From assembly GCA_945862005.1 (NCBI GenBank), contig CAMAWQ010000005.1, forward strand, positions 1-39,141: DNA of 39,141 nucleotides, read 5' to 3'. Source of the stretch: Hylemonella gracilis (GTDB lineage Bacteria > Pseudomonadota > Gammaproteobacteria > Burkholderiales > Burkholderiaceae_C). Shown one piece after another: positions 37,165 to 39,141 of this stretch (positions are counted from its first letter, which is position 1; each line of letters opens with the position of its first letter). The notes beneath the pieces were generated by a model. That model was not told where the DNA came from, made no database searches, and was given only the letters and a program-made list of their open reading frames with translations. The translations under genes were made by a program, and so were the position numbers.

Positions 37165-38315
37165 GCCATAGCTCCACTCACCAGCGGACTAGTCAAGGGG
37201 TCCAGCTCCGGGGGCACATGGGGTTTAGGCACGTCGCCAGGTGCGGGGCCATCGCCCCGCAAATTAGCCTTGAGGCGGTACACATAGGCCAAAACCTGAG
37301 CCACAGCGGTGAAGAGGCTGCTTGGAATTTCGGCGTCCAGCTCGGTATTAGCGTACAAAGCGCGGGCCAAGCTGGGGGACTCAATCACCGGTATCTTGTG
37401 GCTGCGGGCAATGTCTTTGATCTTCATAGCCAGCAAATCGGTGCCTTTAGAAATGACAATGGGCACATCCATGGTGGCGTCGTCGTATTTCACAGCCACC
37501 GCATAGTGGGTGGGGTTCATCAACACAAAATCTGCTTGGGGAACCTTACGAATGCTGGCGCGCTTGGCATACTCGCGTTGTTTGGCGCGGCGCTTGCTCT
37601 TGACCTCGGCACTTCCCTCAGACTGTTTGGCTTCGTCCTTGACTTCCTGCAGCGACATTTTGAGCTCTGACTTGTGCAAAAACATTTGCAGGGGTGCATC
37701 AATCAGTGCCACTACAAACACCACGCCAAGCAAGAGCCCCAAGCCCTTGATCAGCCAGTCCAACAAATGGGGTAATGCGCCTGCTGAGGGCTGCATGATG
37801 AGGAGCGCCAGCGAGTCGATGCTGCCGTATAAAAAATAGGCTGCCACCAGCAGCAACACCACCATCAGAAATGAGGTTTTGCCAATATCGAACAATTTTT
37901 TCTTAGAAAACATATTGCTCAAGCCTTTTAGTGGGTCGAGCTTGTTCAGGTCGGGCATGACGGGCTTGAGGCTAAAGACCCAGCCCCCAATGGAAATATT
38001 GCTAAAAACAGAGGCTGCCAATGCCGCTACGGCAAATATCAACGCCATCGTCAGGCCTGTGGATACCAACCCTTGCATGCGCAAAATCATGTCACCAGGT
38101 AGCTCAATGGTGGTGGAGTTGAAATGGAGTTGTTGGCTTAAGGCAAGCTTGAGTTGCTCAAAGCCCGTGGGTGCGAAAGCAATCAACAGCGCCGCACCAC
38201 AGCCTAAAACTGCCAAATGGCCTAAATGCTGCGAACGTGCAACTTGGCCGTCAGCTCGAGCTTTGTCGAGCTTGCGCTGCGAGGCGGGAAGATTGCGATC
38301 CTGACTAGATTCCAT
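37161..38315 (-). CDS. flhB: Flagellar export switch protein FlhB
   Basis: 384 aa; autocleavage motif NPTHYAVAVKYD; AKQREYAKRASIRKVPQADFVLMNPTHYAV. Confidence 0.98.
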   Translation of the reverse strand: MESSQDRNLPASQRKLDKARADGQVARSQHLGHLAVLGCGAALLIAFAPTGFEQLKLALSQQLHFNSTTIELPGDMILRMQGLVSTGLTMALIFAVAALAASVFSNISIGGWVFSLKPVMPDLNKLDPLKGLSNMFSKKKLFDIGKTSFLMVVLLLVAAYFLYGSIDSLALLIMQPSAGALPHLLDWLIKGLGLLLGVVFVVALIDAPLQMFLHKSELKMSLQEVKDEAKQSEGSAEVKSKRRAKQREYAKRASIRKVPQADFVLMNPTHYAVAVKYDDATMDVPIVISKGTDLLAMKIKDIARSHKIPVIESPSLARALYANTELDAEIPSSLFTAVAQVLAYVYRLKANLRGDGPAPGDVPKPHVPPELDPLTSPLVSGAMA

Positions 38316-38317
38316 GG

Positions 38318-38342
38318 TGGCGGTAAAGCTTGGTTACCGCCA
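38318..38342 (-). promoter_or_regulatory. Hairpin immediately upstream of the flhB start codon
   Basis: TGGCGGTAA-agcttgg-TTACCGCCA: perfect 9-bp inverted repeat, 7-nt loop, ending 2 nt before the flhB ATG. Confidence 0.6.
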
Positions 38343-38369
38343 TTGTCCTAAGGGAGCCGCTTTTCTAAA

Positions 38370-38393
38370 GGGCAAAGTGGGGTGGTTTTGCCC
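38370..38393 (-). terminator. Possible weak intercistronic terminator/attenuator after cheZ
   Basis: GGGCAAA-N10-TTTGCCC inverted repeat downstream of the cheZ stop, followed in mRNA sense by TTTAGAAAAG (poor U tract). Confidence 0.35.
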
Positions 38394-38413
38394 CGTAAAT
38401 TCAAAGCCTCGAA

Positions 38414-39073
38414 CTAAAACCCTAAGCTGGCAAGTAGATCGTCCACCTGAGACTGTTCGGTCACCACCTCGGGGTTGCCATCAGGGTTGATCACCGGACC
38501 TTGAAGCGCAGGCTCCAAGCTGTTGCTTGGGGCAGCAGAGCTGGCAGCCACAGACTGTTTTGCCAGGGCCTCAGGGGGGGCGGTTTGGAGCAACAACTCC
38601 ACCAGTTGCGTTTCTATAGTGGTGGCTAAAGTCACCACGCGGTTGATCACCTGCCCAGTGAGGTCATGAAAGTCTTGCGCCATCATGATGTCTGTCAGGT
38701 GCTGATCCAATGCCAAAGACTTTTTGTCGACATCCAGCAAATAGTTCAGCACTTGACCGGTTGCCACCGCTGACACAGGGTTTTGTTTGAGCAAACCTGT
38801 AATTCGGGACGTTTCTTTGGCCAGATCGTCTCGATCTTTTTTGGCCAGATCTACGGTGTTGAGTACTTTTTCAGCAGCTTCTCCCGTCAAGCGGGCAATG
38901 TAAGTCAGCCGGCTTTTGGCATCAGGCAACTCTTTGGCTGTGCCTTGCAATTTGTCGGCCAAACCCAACTCGTGAAGAGAGTTGTGCAGTTGGCGGGTCA
39001 GTTGGCCGATGCGGTTGTGTAAATCGGCTACTACAGCAGCATCAGAAGCCGCCTCTTGTTGGGGTTGCTCCAT
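38414..39073 (-). CDS. cheZ: Chemotaxis protein CheZ (CheY-P phosphatase)
   Basis: 219 aa; IGQLTRQLHNSLHELG..., MMAQDFHDLTGQVINRVVTLATTIE, C-terminal QSQVDDLLASLGF (CheY-binding tail). Confidence 0.95.
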   Translation of the reverse strand: MEQPQQEAASDAAVVADLHNRIGQLTRQLHNSLHELGLADKLQGTAKELPDAKSRLTYIARLTGEAAEKVLNTVDLAKKDRDDLAKETSRITGLLKQNPVSAVATGQVLNYLLDVDKKSLALDQHLTDIMMAQDFHDLTGQVINRVVTLATTIETQLVELLLQTAPPEALAKQSVAASSAAPSNSLEPALQGPVINPDGNPEVVTEQSQVDDLLASLGF

Positions 39074-39075
39074 GC

Positions 39076-39141
39076 TTACTGAAGCCCCATTTTCTTGATG
39101 ATGTTGTTGACCTTGTCTTCCAGCGTGGCCTTGGTAAAGGG
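39076..39141 (-). CDS. cheY: Chemotaxis response regulator CheY (C-terminal end only)
   Basis: Minus-strand PFTKATLEDKVNNIIKKMGLQ* from the window edge; CheY C-terminus, adjacent to cheZ. Confidence 0.88.
   Translation of the reverse strand, partial: PFTKATLEDKVNNIIKKMGLQ

Noticed and set aside
1-39141. CRISPR arrays, tRNA or rRNA genes
   Set aside because: No regularly spaced direct repeats and no cloverleaf or rRNA-like segments were noticed; absence not proven without a dedicated scan.

Overview
The window is a chromosomal segment from a betaproteobacterium. It looks Burkholderiales/Comamonadaceae-like from its protein sequences, but this was not tested by search. It has three parts. (i) 1-2.0 kb: the 5' part of a Rep-type helicase gene (minus strand) and an AEC-family permease. 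(ii) ~2.1-10.6 kb: an accessory, mostly AT-rich block. It holds a TPR/glycosyltransferase-like gene, two glycosyltransferase-type genes, an FkbM-like methyltransferase gene, a decayed IS30-family element with 25-bp perfect terminal inverted repeats, two extra solo copies of its right end, a shredded GT2-like gene and an IS3-family orfB remnant. (iii) ~10.6-39.1 kb: conserved genes (priA, CoA-binding protein, DsbD/ScsB-like protein, cyclopropane-fatty-acid synthase-like, B12-binding radical SAM protein, creatininase family), then a long flagellar/chemotaxis block (flgLKJIHGFEDCB on minus, flgA-flgM-flgN on plus, and fliA, an flhG-position gene, flhF, flhA, flhB, cheZ, cheY on minus). Observations most worth a second look: the noncoding region upstream of priA (two TTATNCACA DnaA-box matches, abutting perfect palindromes and a six-tract G-quadruplex motif abutting the start codon); the flhG-position protein without a recognisable Walker A motif; a 9-bp-stem hairpin two nucleotides upstream of the flhB start; the IS30-end architecture bracketing the FkbM gene; and a 23-bp near-perfect palindrome upstream of a glycosyltransferase gene. 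I found no clear-cut new multi-gene defence or biosynthetic system. All calls were made by eye, without database searches.
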